Shown: positions 34,347-45,319 of the stretch, one piece after another | Position numbering within the stretch: position 1 is the first letter of the stretch | Layout of the letters: each line of letters begins with the position of its first letter | NCBI GenBank assembly: GCA_025594325.1 | Contig: JANHCV010000013.1 | Coordinates: forward strand, 682,001-746,000 | DNA length: 64,000 nucleotides | From: Blastocladiella emersonii ATCC 22665 | Lineage: Eukaryota; Blastocladiomycota; Blastocladiomycetes; Blastocladiales; Blastocladiaceae | Direction: 5' to 3' | Notes under the pieces: generated by a model | What the model saw: the letters and a program-made list of their open reading frames with translations, nothing else | What the model was told of the DNA's origin: nothing | The model's database searches: none | Translations under genes and position numbers: made by a program

Positions 34347-37300
34347 CTAAACCGAGCCGCGCGAAGCCGCGGCCTGCCCAGGCACCGCCGGGTAGACGGG
34401 AAGGATAAGCGCGCGCTTGAGGAGCGGGCCGAGCTCTTCGTACCCTTGCGCGCGCACTCGCATGCTTTCGGCGGCGGAGGGGACGGTAGAATCGGCGTCG
34501 GGTAGCGCATGGAACGGGAGCTGGAAAATGGCCGTTGTGAACACCGGCGACAGCTTGCGCACCAACAGTCCCGCGTCAGAAAGCGAAATGCCACAAGGCG
34601 TCATGATCCCATCGCGCTCGTGCTCTGGAATCGTGCGGTCAAACGGCGACTGAGCCGCGTCCTCTTTTTTCTTTGCGAGAGCAACGGTGCACTCAAGCGC
34701 GGGTGTCGGAGCCATGCCTGGACCAGCCGACGGGATAAGCACCGCTTGGTCAAAGAAAATGAGCGCAAGGTATTTGCCAGCGAGGCTCTGCAGCGTGACA
34801 AGCTCAACACCAGAAGCGTAAGCGTCAAAGAGCTCTCGCGTGAGCTCCACCATGCGCAAGGGAGTGGCTGGCGCGGGCGAAGGTAATTGCACCGACGCCG
34901 TCGGGGTCATCACGTGAATCTGATCCTGCGCTGTTCGGACAGCCGCGGCAATCGAGTGCTTCAGGAGCGGATTCGAAGATGCGAGCACAACACGGCGGCC
35001 GATGCGGGGAAGCGGCAAGAAGAGCCCGACCTTGCTCGCCACCACGCCCATGATGCGGTGAAGGACGAGATGTACGCGCCCTTGCTTGCGAGAAACCTGC
35101 ACGTTGGCGATGATGGCCGGCGAGGTCACGCGCATCGACTGGCGCACGCCGTCAACAAGGAGCGCCACAGCACCACACGCCGTGCGCATGTCCGCCTCCG
35201 ACTCGAGCGTAAACTTGGTATCTGAACCAGGCCGGAACTGAAGCATGAGCTCGACCGAGTCGTCCTTTTCAGTGACGTGGCCAACAGCGAGCGGCCAGTC
35301 GCGCCGATCAGCAAGACCAGATTGAATTGGCGACGGGCGGATCGCCTCTAAGAGGGCGGTGTTGGGTTTCCCAGTGACCGGCGTGAGCTTTGCGGCGGAG
35401 AGCGGAAAGAGTTTGCCGCCGACAAGCTCGCGCTTTGATCCGTGAGGAATCTCGCGGTGCACGCCAATCTTGGTTCCAGGAGGGGCATCCTTGATGATCA
35501 TCGCACAGACGAGAGTCCGAACACGCACGCGAGGATTGGAGCCATGAATCGGTTCGACGGAAAGCGTATCAATTCGAAGCGGGTTGCCCGGCCAGCAAAC
35601 TTCAAGCGCAAGGAACGGCACCAGCGAAAGCGACTTTTCGTCCATTGGAACGTCCAGCTCGATGAGGTACTGGTCCGTCGAGTAGGCATCCTTGAAGAAT
35701 CCGTAAGCAACGGCCGATGCGACGAGATCAAGCGGCATGACGACCTCGTCGGGATCCGGGCTCTTGACGGGTGGCTCAAGCATGCTGAACAAGAAGCTGA
35801 CGATGTCCTGAGGCCACGGCGCCGTCGTGATCGGCGTGGAGCCCGACCAAACCAGGCGCCCAGACGCGACAGCAATCGCCAAAAGCTGGACAAAGACACC
35901 CCGCGTGAATGCGGTGAGACCTAAACAGGAGGGAGTTACTCAGTGGACGAGAGCAAGAGACAAAACTAGCCGTACCATGCGAAATAAGCTTCGAATAATG
36001 GCTGGTGCAAGTGAGCAGCGCGCGTTGCAGAAAAGGCGACTGCCCAAGCGCGGTTGGCACTGAAGGCTGGGGGAGCTTCGTAAACGTGAGATGGCGCACG
36101 GTACGGTCGTCGCTTGGGTCAAACGCCCACGAAAATGGCTGAAGACACGCCTCCGTCGCCTCGTCGGATTCCTGTTTGGTAAGCGTGACGCCAAACAGCG
36201 ATGGAAATGCCTCATGTGGGAGGAGCGTGTGCAGGAGGAGAAGCTTGTCCCAATCATCCGCCGCGTCGGCCTTGGGCTGCATAAAGAAGGCAAGCAAGCG
36301 GGAGCGGACGCGGGGATCGTCATTGTGGCGGAGCAGCAAGGTGCCGTGTACGAGGAGAGGAAGGAGGTCGACGTCTTGCATGAGATCGTGCGTGTTCACA
36401 ACATCGAAGCGCATCGCGGGGTCGGCGGCGAGCTCCTCCATCGCCGCGACCGCGTGGCCGCAAATGAAGGACACATAAACTCGGAACCTGTTGCCACGCA
36501 TGGCTGGACGGAGCGCACCGACCCAATCGCAAAGCTCGGCGAGAATAGCTGCCTCAGGGAGGGCTGGGCGAAGAAGCAAATCGAAGGACTCGCCCGGGAG
36601 ACGGTCTGCGGCCGCGGCATAGTACGGCACGTCGTCGCAAGAAATGAGAAGCATCGTCGGGTTAACGACCGCGTCTTGCCCCGCACCGTCGCGACGCGGG
36701 GTCGTGAAGGCGCCGGTGGCTGCAAGTCGCTCGTGGTTGATCATCATGCGAGTAGCTTCGGCGCGCTTGAGCACACCGCGGTGCTGCTCCTGCAACCGGT
36801 CCATTGCCTGCGAAGCCGCGCGTGCAAAGACCTCGCTCGAATCGGCGCCGTCGTTCGCCTGGTGGAATCGGTCCCGCTTAGCGAGCAGGGCCTCGACGGA
36901 CCAGTCCACGGCCAGCCAGCCGCGCCAGCATCGGCGGAGCTCGCGAAGGGTCGCTTCGTTTGTGACACGAAGCGGCGAGTCGGCCGGAACGTTGAGCAGG
37001 TCGAGTTCGAGGCACGCGCGCAGCTGGGTGTCCCAAAAGTCGCGGACGTCGGGATCAAGGACATGAGAGTACCACAGTTGGCCGACGTAGCGAGCGAGAG
37101 CGTCCGTGTCAAGGTCGTTCGGAAGCGTATTGGCAAAAGCGTGAAGGATCAGAAAGTTCCGCGCAAGCACCTCGGGCTGCCAGTCGTTGAGCGTGAACGA
37201 GAGCGTTGCGGTGGCACCCTTGACCGCGGCTTCGCACACGGTCCGTGCGACCTCGGCCAGGTCGCCGCAGCCGCACAGGAGCGCGCGCAGCTCGGGCAGC

Positions 37301-37500
37301 GCACGCGAATCGTGGTACATGAACAGGTCGCGCGGCGGGTGGCGACGGTACGGGCGGAACGAAGCGACGCGGCTGCCCCGGAACGGCGTGCGGCACGTCA
37401 GCAGTGAAGGAAGCGCTACGGCAGGTTTCTTGACCATAATAGCAGATTTCGATGCATTGCCGCCAGTGGCGGGCTTTTTCGTTTTCTTTTTAGCCTTCAT
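34347..37500 (-). CDS. DUF4470-like protein, intact copy
   Basis: Exons 37500-35976 and 35920-34347 (intron GTACGG...TTTAG, matching phase) give 1,032 residues. A Lys-rich N-terminus (MKAKKKTKKP) is followed by DLFMYHD and LRALLCGCGDLAEVARTV with LSFTLNDWQPEVLARN, which resembles DUF4470, the domain near the N-terminus of fungal MYND-type proteins and of dynein assembly factor DNAAF3. Later RFDVVNTHDLMQDVDLLPLL corresponds to the FDVIDTSxLxDxxGxLNLL motif of such proteins. The second exon is conserved among all five copies (AIAVASGRLVWSGSTPIT) and ends with QLPFHALPDAD and LLKRALILPVYPAV. No MYND zinc finger is seen. It is the only copy here with no defect. Function unknown. Confidence 0.78.
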
Positions 37501-38145
37501 TGCAACAAGTGGTCGGCGAATTTGCGCGAAGTGGGCGCGTCGCCAGTTCTTGCCCAGGAGAACCCCTGAATGAGCGAGTCGCCCGCACGTGACTGGCCTG
37601 CTACTCTGATCGAGGCCGGCCGTGTGGCGCAACGCGCTTTCGGGCCACTACAAATCTGGGCAAGAATTTCCATTTACGTGTGTTTTTCAAAAAAATGCGT
37701 AATCAATCCAATCCCGTCTGCTCACATCGTGGACGGGCGGAACCAAGTCGGACGTCTGTGTTCCCAACAGCTACGACCAGTTACAGATGCTTGCCCCGTT
37801 TCACTTGGTCCTGAAAGTGAGTTACCACGCAAGTTTGCAAGTGGGAAACCACATGGACCATCGTTGGAGGCCGTGACTGCAACCACGGGTTGCGAAAACT
37901 GACCGCGTCGCGGCGTCCGACCTTTCCGCTCGCTCGTTTCGCACGACATATCGCTTCCCCTCGACTTTTCTGCCCACTCGCTACAAAACTCGTTGCTGAG
38001 TCGCACGTATCCTGGACCTCGCGGCGGCAGCCCTCCAGTTCGAAGACATCGTCCCGCGATCAAGTGCCAAAACACGCCAAATGTCGAGTACAACAAGTAG
38101 AATTCAGATGTACTAATAGATGGCAGCGTCTCCAATCCAGTCTGC
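37501..38145. other. Spacer and promoter region of the intact DUF4470-like gene
   Basis: No gene. GTGGCGCAACGC at 37624-37635, the complement of GCGTTGCGCCAC, lies about 125 bases before the minus-strand start at 37500. Confidence 0.35.
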
Positions 38146-40474
38146 TCACGAGGTCGGATCCGGTTCCGCCTTCCGCCGGCCAAACCGCTCCCGCATGTCA
38201 CGCTCCTTATCCACAATCTCTTCCACACGAGCACCAATCTGAATAGCGCGAATCCGTTTCAGCGAATCGAGATGCTCGAGCTGGATTCCTGGCGTGCTCA
38301 TAAGAAGCGCTTCCAACCGACCATTGTTTGGGACCCTGTCGAATACACCGTTGTAAATCAAGCCGGTGAGCATGGGCGAGACGGGAAGCAGCGCGCAAAG
38401 GAGATCGATAACGAAGCTGGGCGATTTGACGCGCATTGTCTCGAGAATGAAGTAAGAGGTCGTATTGCCTCTGGGGACATCGACACAGCACATTCTCTTG
38501 GACTCGTGAATAAGCGCCAGTTCGTGTGAGTGCTTGACCGACGCAAGATAAGCGCTGAAGATCGGGAACATGTCAAAGTTGGCCCTGAAGGGTTTGATGA
38601 GTCGCGCGAAGACCTTGCGCCACGCGGGCTGGTACGACAGCGGGCAGTTAGGGCACACGGTGAACCCAGGCGTGGACGAGAAAACGAGATCGTCGTGCGA
38701 GGAAAGGTGGGCTGCGAGCATCGCGCCAAACATCGACGCTGCAAGGTTTGCGGCACGCACGATTGCGCTTGCGCGAGCGTATTCCGTCGTGTAGACCGTG
38801 ACCGTGAGCCAGGAAAGCGCTTGCAAAACGGTGGACGAGGGAACGCCAATTCGGCTAGGATTAGTTGGGAGCAGGCGCGTGGCAACAGCGAAAGCATCAA
38901 GTCGCGTAGCAGCCGGCTCGGGCAGAGAAAGCAGCGCGGCGATACACTCGAAGCGGGCGGCTCCGCACTCGTCGTTGGTGTCGTCAAAAACATTGAGCCC
39001 GATGCGGTCTATAGTTCCAGGGGAGGCAGTCGTGCGTGCAAGGTGGACCAATGTGTCCATAAGCGACGGCTGCGGTTGAAAGTAAAACCCGTTTGCCTCA
39101 AGCAGGCTCTCCGAAAGACTAAGAACGCGGCGAGATCAAGTGTGAGGGCAGGAACAGCGCGGAGCAACCGCGGAGTGCTGACGTACCATCAATAAGAATG
39201 TCGTCCCACAGCGCGCCATATGGAGCCAAGCCGCTGCAAAGCAAAGCGACATCAGCTTTTTCGTTGGATGTGAGTGCACAAGCAAGGGCAACCTTGAAGC
39301 ACTCCACGCCAACCAAGCCCAAAGGGATAAGTGTGAGAACGTCGGAAATAGAAGGAAAATGATTGACGTAGAGGCCGGTCATTTTTTCCACAAAGCGATT
39401 GCGATCAAGCTTGGCCAGGTCCGCCTCGACTTGGTCAGGGAATCTCGTAACAAGGAGCGCAAGCGCGGCCGGATGGTACAATGCGATTGCGTGCAGTGCC
39501 GTTTCCGATCCTGATCTCGAGTCGTCCAACTTGTCACTTGACCATCCTCGCGCATACAGCCATCCAACGATGCCAGCAACGCTCTCGCTCGAAGGCGGAT
39601 GCATTCGGAGGGCAAGCAAGAAAATACAGTTGATCCCAGGTTGCGCTGACAGGACCGCGACGAGCGCGGCCTCATTGACGGCGTGTTCCGGGCGCAAGAG
39701 TAGTTGAAGCGAGTCGAATTGCCAGTACGTGGTCGCGGTGAATGCGAGCACGTCTGTGAAGCGCGGCGTCCGATTGAGTTGCTGGAACGCATTCGCAACG
39801 TCTTCCGTGTTGAAGGAGGTGTACGTCATGCGGCGGAGGTCCATGAAGGGTACCAGTTTCAACCAGTCGGACCAGCTGAGAGATGCAGTAAGCAGCTGTG
39901 GCCATTCTTTGCTGGCGTACGTGAGAAGCTCTTCCAAAAAGGCCGTGCAGCCCGCCGCGGCTGCATGTGCCGCGAGGAGGACGGTGACCGCAAGCGGGTG
40001 CCGGTTTAGCTGGCGAAGATCGGCGGCATCCGCGCGAGCAACGGCAGAAAGCAAGTCAAACGTCGTGTTACCGCCCACGGCATGGGTTCGAATGAACGCG
40101 AGCAGCACGCGCATCAGCGAGTCCACACGGACGCGCGCCTGTTCACGTCTAGCTGACACGTACGGCCAGCTGCGAAGATGCCCGGTCGAGTACAGTGCGC
40201 GTGACGTCGAGGACCAAGTGCTGCGGGCAAGTTTGGAGTTGTCGCCATAGTCGGGTTTGAAGTTGTTGTCGAGCCGAGAAATGAAGCCGATCGCCCAAGA
40301 CGAGAGAAAGTGCGGGTTAGACGCCATTGTGTATGTAGCACGGGAAGCGAGGACCAAGGCTGGGCGAGGCTCCACGAGTTGGCCCACGATCGTGGCAAGC
40401 TCGCGCGGAAGGTCGGAAAGACCCGGCGGCCGCATCGTTGAAGTGTCTAGGTTAGATTGCATAGAGTGTTTCAT
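38146..40474 (-). CDS. F-box-like family II protein (best-preserved copy)
   Basis: The start is placed at 40474 because MKHSMQ is shared with two broken paralogues. Exon 1 (40474 to 39187) encodes GLSDLPRELATIVGQLVEPR, an F-box-like start, then about 400 helical residues with repeat-like segments. Exon 2 (39118 to 38146) has TIDRIGLNVFDDTNDECG, the Cys-containing TVCPNCPLSYQPAWRKVF and a charged C-terminus. The donor GTACGTC leaves one base of a codon, while the best acceptor (TTCTTAG) fits the exon 2 frame only if two bases precede it. Either a different splice site is used or a one-base indel has disabled the gene. About 750 residues if spliced. SCF adaptor role inferred from the motif only. 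Confidence 0.65.
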
Positions 40475-41539
40475 GGTCGCAAGGTCGCTTTCATGGTGCG
40501 CTTCATGGCAGCGGGGAGCTCGAGTGGTTGGCGCCGAGTTCGCCGTTGATGTCGCCGCGAACTTCGCCTCAAGCCTCCCCTCCCTCTCTCCCGACTGACC
40601 GTCGACCAGAACGACTCCCATGTAACTCGCCGCACACGCATGGATTGCTCGGTAGCCGTCGCACGCCGGCGCAGCCCGGCCGACTTTGCTGGAAGACGCG
40701 GTGCCCGTCGCCGCAGTCGTCTCGCCCCTGTTCCCCATGTGTGGACGTTGCCTCGCCATCGGCCTGCGGTTCGAGTGTGCTACATTGACGTTCGACTTCT
40801 TGTACCCGAGGCTGCGGCCGTGACGGCTGCCGCGCCCGTCCGCCAGCTCGCTGCCCCGCACCCGCCTCCTGGTCGGCTTCGCGGTCCGCTGCGTCGTCCC
40901 GTTCGCCCCTCCGCGCCCTTGACGGCTCGATGATGCTCAGCATGCCAGCTGGTCTCCTTGATCTCCTCGACCGCTCTCTACGGCAGTCGTCAAGGAAGCA
41001 GCGGGGGCGGCGCCGACACAGGCACCTAGCAGCGTGCTCGTCGTCGGGAACGGAGCGGGACTCGACCACCCGCGTTCCTGGCGGCAGTCGTGCCCGTTCG
41101 CCGGATTGCTGCGCTACGAGCACGTTCTGGCCGGCTTCGCGGCCAGGCACGCCGTGCCGCCTTGTGCTGTAACGTGAGCACGGCAATGGCGGCGTTCGCC
41201 TGCCCATCCGCATGGCAGCGTCCCCGTGGCTGGCGACGGAGCGCGATCGGTGCCGGCCGCGTCGCCACTCTTCCTACTCGGCCGTCCACGTCGCCGCCGT
41301 GGCCAGCGGCAGTCGTAGTCGCAGGCGCGATCCCTCTACTGGTCACGGTGCTTCTCTTGCGAGTACCTTCGCATCGGCGACGCCGCGGGGCACCCATCAT
41401 CACGAACGACCGCGATAGATGGCGCGTTTGGTGTCGCTTGAGAGGCGTCGGACCATTTTGGCAAACCGTCGCTGTGGCCGCGACCGCGGCAGTTCGGGTG
41501 ACCCAGCGGCACTTCTTCGCTTGACGGTCTTCCTCCTCA

Positions 41540-42340
41540 CTCGCTTTCCGTGTCGATTCCGCGCCAGGCGACTCTTCCACGTCTCCGCTCGCCGATCTTC
41601 CCTCCCGCTCCCTTTGCGACTCGGCCCCGCGTCACGCGAGTCTTCCGCGTCGTTACCTCCCGATCTTTTACTCCCTCCACCTGCGTTGCAACTCGTACGC
41701 GTCGGCTGGCGCTGTCGCGGCTCTGCACCCCGACCTTCTTCCTCGCTCGCGTCGCGACTCGGCCCCGCGTTGGGCGACCCGCTGAATCGCTGCGATCCCA
41801 CTTTGCCCTCCGCTCACTTCGCGACTCAGCCCCCAGCATGCGACCCCGCTGCGTCTCGCGCTCGTCGACGGCTTGCTCTGCGACTCTGACGCGACATCGC
41901 TCCCCGACCTTTCCCGCTCGCTCGCGTCGTGACCCGGCCCCGCATCTGGCGACCCGCCACGCTTCTTCTTCTCTCCGATCTTGCCCTCCGCTCGCTCAGG
42001 GACTCGGTCCCGTGTCACGCAGCCCCGCCGCATCGACCTTCCTTCGCTCTTGCTTTGCAATTCAGCCCTGCGTCACGCGAAGCGACTGCGTCGCTGCTCC
42101 CTGGGCTTTCTCACCTCCGCTCGCGTTCCAACTCGCCCGACGCGGGCGACCCTGCGGCGTTTCTGCACTCCGACTTTCCCCCTCGCTCGCCCGCGTCGCG
42201 GCCCGGCCCCGCGTCGCCCGCCCTCCCGCGGCTCTACTCTCCGACCGTGCCCTCCGCTCGCGTCCCAACTCGTCCGCGTCGGCCGACCGACCCCGCGCAC
42301 CTCGGCGCGCCGCGCGTCCTGCGCGCTCGGTCGTTTCGCC
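41540..42340. repeat. Degenerate minisatellite-like array
   Basis: Words such as GCGACTCGGCCCCGCGT, CCTCGCTCGCGTCGCGACTC and TGCCCTCCGCTCGCGT recur roughly every 60-90 bases with many substitutions. Spacing is irregular, so this is an old, decayed tandem array rather than a clean satellite. Because of it, all six frames are open over long stretches. Confidence 0.6.
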
Positions 42341-42795
42341 ACTCGTCCGCGACATGACTCGCGCGGCCACGGACCCGCTGCTCGCGTCCGGCTTCCCTCA
42401 ATCGATCGCCGCTCCGTCCCGGCCGACTCGGACCACGCCCCAGCGGCTCGGCGCCGTGTACCGCTCGTTGACGAGCTGACGGCGGTCCTGGTCGAGAACA
42501 CGCACGTGCCGACCGCGGTCGGCGCGCGCAGGCGCAGGATCGCAGGGACGTGCCGCGGCCGGCCTTCTCCCGTTCTCGCCGCATGGTACTCGATCCGACG
42601 CGCTCAACTTCGCTGCGGCACACTTCATTCCCTCGTGGGCCGAGCCGAGCGAGGTCTGCCGCGAGCGGGCGCGCGACGGACGACTCGTCGCGCAGCTCCA
42701 GCTCGCTCCTGCCGCGGCGCCGCGCTCAGCACGAACCATGTGTGTGTGCGACCGAGAACTGGAATATAAATACTCCCCGCCATCTCTGTCTGCAT

Positions 42796-42822
42796 CGCTC
42801 ACGCTCACGCTCACGCTCACGT
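42796..42822 (+). repeat. Hexanucleotide repeat (CGCTCA)n
   Basis: Just over four tandem copies of CGCTCA, in the spacer downstream of the PKA gene. Confidence 0.8.
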
Positions 42823-43034
42823 TCTGCGCCGACCGATTCGCTTGATGCGACGGCAGTTCTTGCACGCGCACGTCCACGACCCATCTCTCGCTCGCGCTGA
42901 GGATCAATGAAAGGATATACGACGATTAAACGAAACGAGCTGCTCTCGAGCAACACCACCACCACCACGCACTCTCTCTCTCCAACCACGACCGCGAACC
43001 GCGCGCCACTTCCTCGCGCGCCCTCGCCGTCCAC

Positions 43035-44503
43035 TTAGAAGTCCTTGAACAGCTGCGCGTACGGGTCGGGCTGGACCTTACCGTACGGCTCGGTCTCCTC
43101 GGGGTACGCGTCGAAGTTGGAGGTATCGCCGTCGCCGCGGTTGGGCGGGGTGTAGGGGGGCGGGATCTGCTTGTTGAAGAGCTTGGTCCAGTCGAGCCCG
43201 GCAAACCACTTGTGCATCTTGATGTCCTTGGACCCGCCCTTGAGGTTGCCGTACCGCTTGGTCAGGTCCGTGGTCAGCAGCCGCTTGAGCAGGTCCTTGG
43301 CGGCCGGGTCAAAGTGCGACGGCCACTTGACTTTGCCCTGCAGGATCTTTTCGTACATGCGGACGTGGTCTACACGGCGGCGAACAAAGTGTGAGCCGTG
43401 TGTGGGAGAGTGACGTGAAGCGGCCCAACGTACCCTCGTCGTAGAAGGGCGGGTAGCCCGCGAGCATCTCGAAGATGAGCACGCCGAGCGCGTACCAGTC
43501 GACGGCGCGGCCGTACCCGCGCGACTGGATGATCTCGGGCGCGAGGTAGTCGGGGGTCCCGCACAGCGTCCACGTGATGTCGGGGACGTGCTTGGCGAAC
43601 CCAAAGTCGGTGATCTTGACGTGGCCCTGCGCGTCGAGGAGGAGGTTCTACGGGTGGGTGGGGAGGCGGGGTCAGCGAGGGTGCGGAGGCGCGCGTGCAG
43701 CGAAGCAGCAAAGTACCTCGGGCTTGAGGTCGCGGTAGATGATGTCCTTGCTGTGCAGGTACTCGAAGGCGAGCACGACCTCGGCGGCGTAGAACTTGGC
43801 CACGTTGTTGGAGAACCGCTACCCGTTCAGACGAGTATCAGCACCGCCCACGCACCCACGGCCGAAACGCGCGTACCTGAGACCTCCGGAGATACGTAAA
43901 CAGCTCGCCACCGGTCACATACTCCATGACCATGTACAGGTTGGCCGAGTCCTGGAAACTCGAGTGCAGCGCGACCAGGAACGGGTGGTCGATCTGCTCG
44001 AGGATCCCCTTCTCGTTGAGCGTGTGCTCGACCTGCTTGTGCTTGACCACCTCGGCCTTCTTGAGCACCTTCATCGCGTAGTACTTGCCAGTCGACCGCA
44101 ACCGCACCAGGTGCACGCGCCCGAACGAACCGGTCCCGAGCGTCTGCCGCAGCTCCAGGTCCGCCAGCGTCGTCTTGCGCCGGCGCCGCTCGGCCACCGC
44201 GTCGAGCGGGGCCGAGGGGGTGGCGGCGGGGGACGGCGAGTAGTCCGAGTTGGTGTGCGCGGCCGTCGCCATCTTCTGCGCGTGCGAGATGCTGCTCGAC
44301 GTCGTGGACCCGGCGACGAGCGGCGACGGGATCGACAGGTTGCCGCTGGCCGCCGCGGTCGTCGTCGAGCTGGCGGTCGACGACGCGGACCCCGCGCCGG
44401 CGGCGGTTGAGGGGGAAGACGGCGACGCGGGCGCCGGCGCGTCCTTGTCCGACGACCCGACCACCTTCTTGGTCTTTTCCATGAGCTTGTCGATCAGGGT
44501 CAT
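43035..44503 (-). CDS. PKA-type protein kinase catalytic subunit
   Basis: Serine/threonine kinase of the AGC group, normally released from regulatory subunits by cyclic nucleotide. Exons 44503-43877, 43818-43717, 43647-43434 and 43369-43035 keep phase and give 425 residues. A Ser/Ala/Pro-rich N-terminal extension of about 115 residues precedes the kinase domain. Visible motifs are the glycine loop GTGSFGRVH, the ATP-binding Lys in [17 protein letters not shown] (catalytic loop, split by intron 2), ITDFGFAK and the activation loop [14 protein letters not shown] with the phosphorylatable Thr. The protein ends exactly in FKDF, the hydrophobic motif typical of PKA catalytic subunits, which distinguishes it from other AGC kinases. 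Third positions are almost all G or C, as in the cyclase gene. cAMP is the usual activator of PKA; whether cGMP matters here is unknown. Confidence 0.95.
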
Positions 44504-45319
44504 GGCGGATGTTGGCGAGAGAGAGAGGAGCGGGAGAGAGGAGGAGAGGCTAAAACGTGTGGGCAGAGCAGACGGCGCCACACCCGTGCGCGTGTGTACG
44601 TGGCAAGGCGCGCGATCTGGTTGGTTGCTCGACGCGTGCGCGAAATGAAGGTGCAGCAAACGAGGATCGCTACACGCAACGATGGCGACGAGGAGGGCGA
44701 TCAGGATCCGTTGTGGTGGGTTGCCCCGCGAACAACCGGCCCAGGGAGCGGCAGCGACCGGCAGCGGCAGCGGCGCAGCGCCGGGCGCAGGAGGCGCAGG
44801 ACTCGAGGTGCCACCCACGGGACGCGCGGTTCGCGGGTTCGCGGGACGTGCGCGAAGGTCGGACGGACGACGTACTTGGCGGCGGCAGCGGCGGGAACGC
44901 GTCGTCGTGGTCGGCGATCGGGCAGCGGGCAGCCGTAGGTGATCCGCGATGGACGAGCAGGTGCGCCGAGTAGACAACGAGGCGAGAGCGGGAAGGGGAG
45001 GGGCTATCGGGGGCACGGGCCGAGCGCGATCGGGTCGGTCGCGTGCGAGCGTGCGTGCGCGGACTTCCTGGGTCGAGTCGCGCGTGGAGGGGAGGAGCGC
45101 GTGCAGCCGAAGGGGGACAGGGCAGACGCGAAGGGACAGGCACGGCGTGGCGCTCTCTCGCAAGGCAACGTGGCGGCGGCGCGAAGCAGAAAGGAGACGC
45201 GCGCGGTGGGAGAGCTCCGCCGCGTCACGTGCGCGTCACCCGCGCCGGGCGTGATTCCCGCGCGCGTCTCCCGCGTGTCTCTCACCCGCACCCGGTCAGT
45301 TCACGCAAAACGTCATGTA
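44504..45319. other. PKA upstream region
   Basis: GC-rich spacer between the PKA start and the 3' end of the tail-anchored gene, both on the minus strand. It should hold the PKA promoter and leader. Long frames here look composition-driven. Confidence 0.45.

Larger units (their letters stand above)
40475..43034. other. Long spacer, mostly low-complexity DNA
   Basis: No supported gene. Long frames occur on both strands from 40570 to 42500, but their Arg/Ser/Ala-rich products reflect base composition. It contains a degenerate minisatellite (41540-42340), a (CGCTCA)n run (42796-42822) and an AATATAAATA word near 42770 with no gene that it would clearly serve. Confidence 0.5.

Noticed and set aside
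40569-42907. Long overlapping frames on both strands between the F-box-like gene and PKA
   Set aside because: They follow from the degenerate GC-rich repeat array and would overlap each other in several frames.
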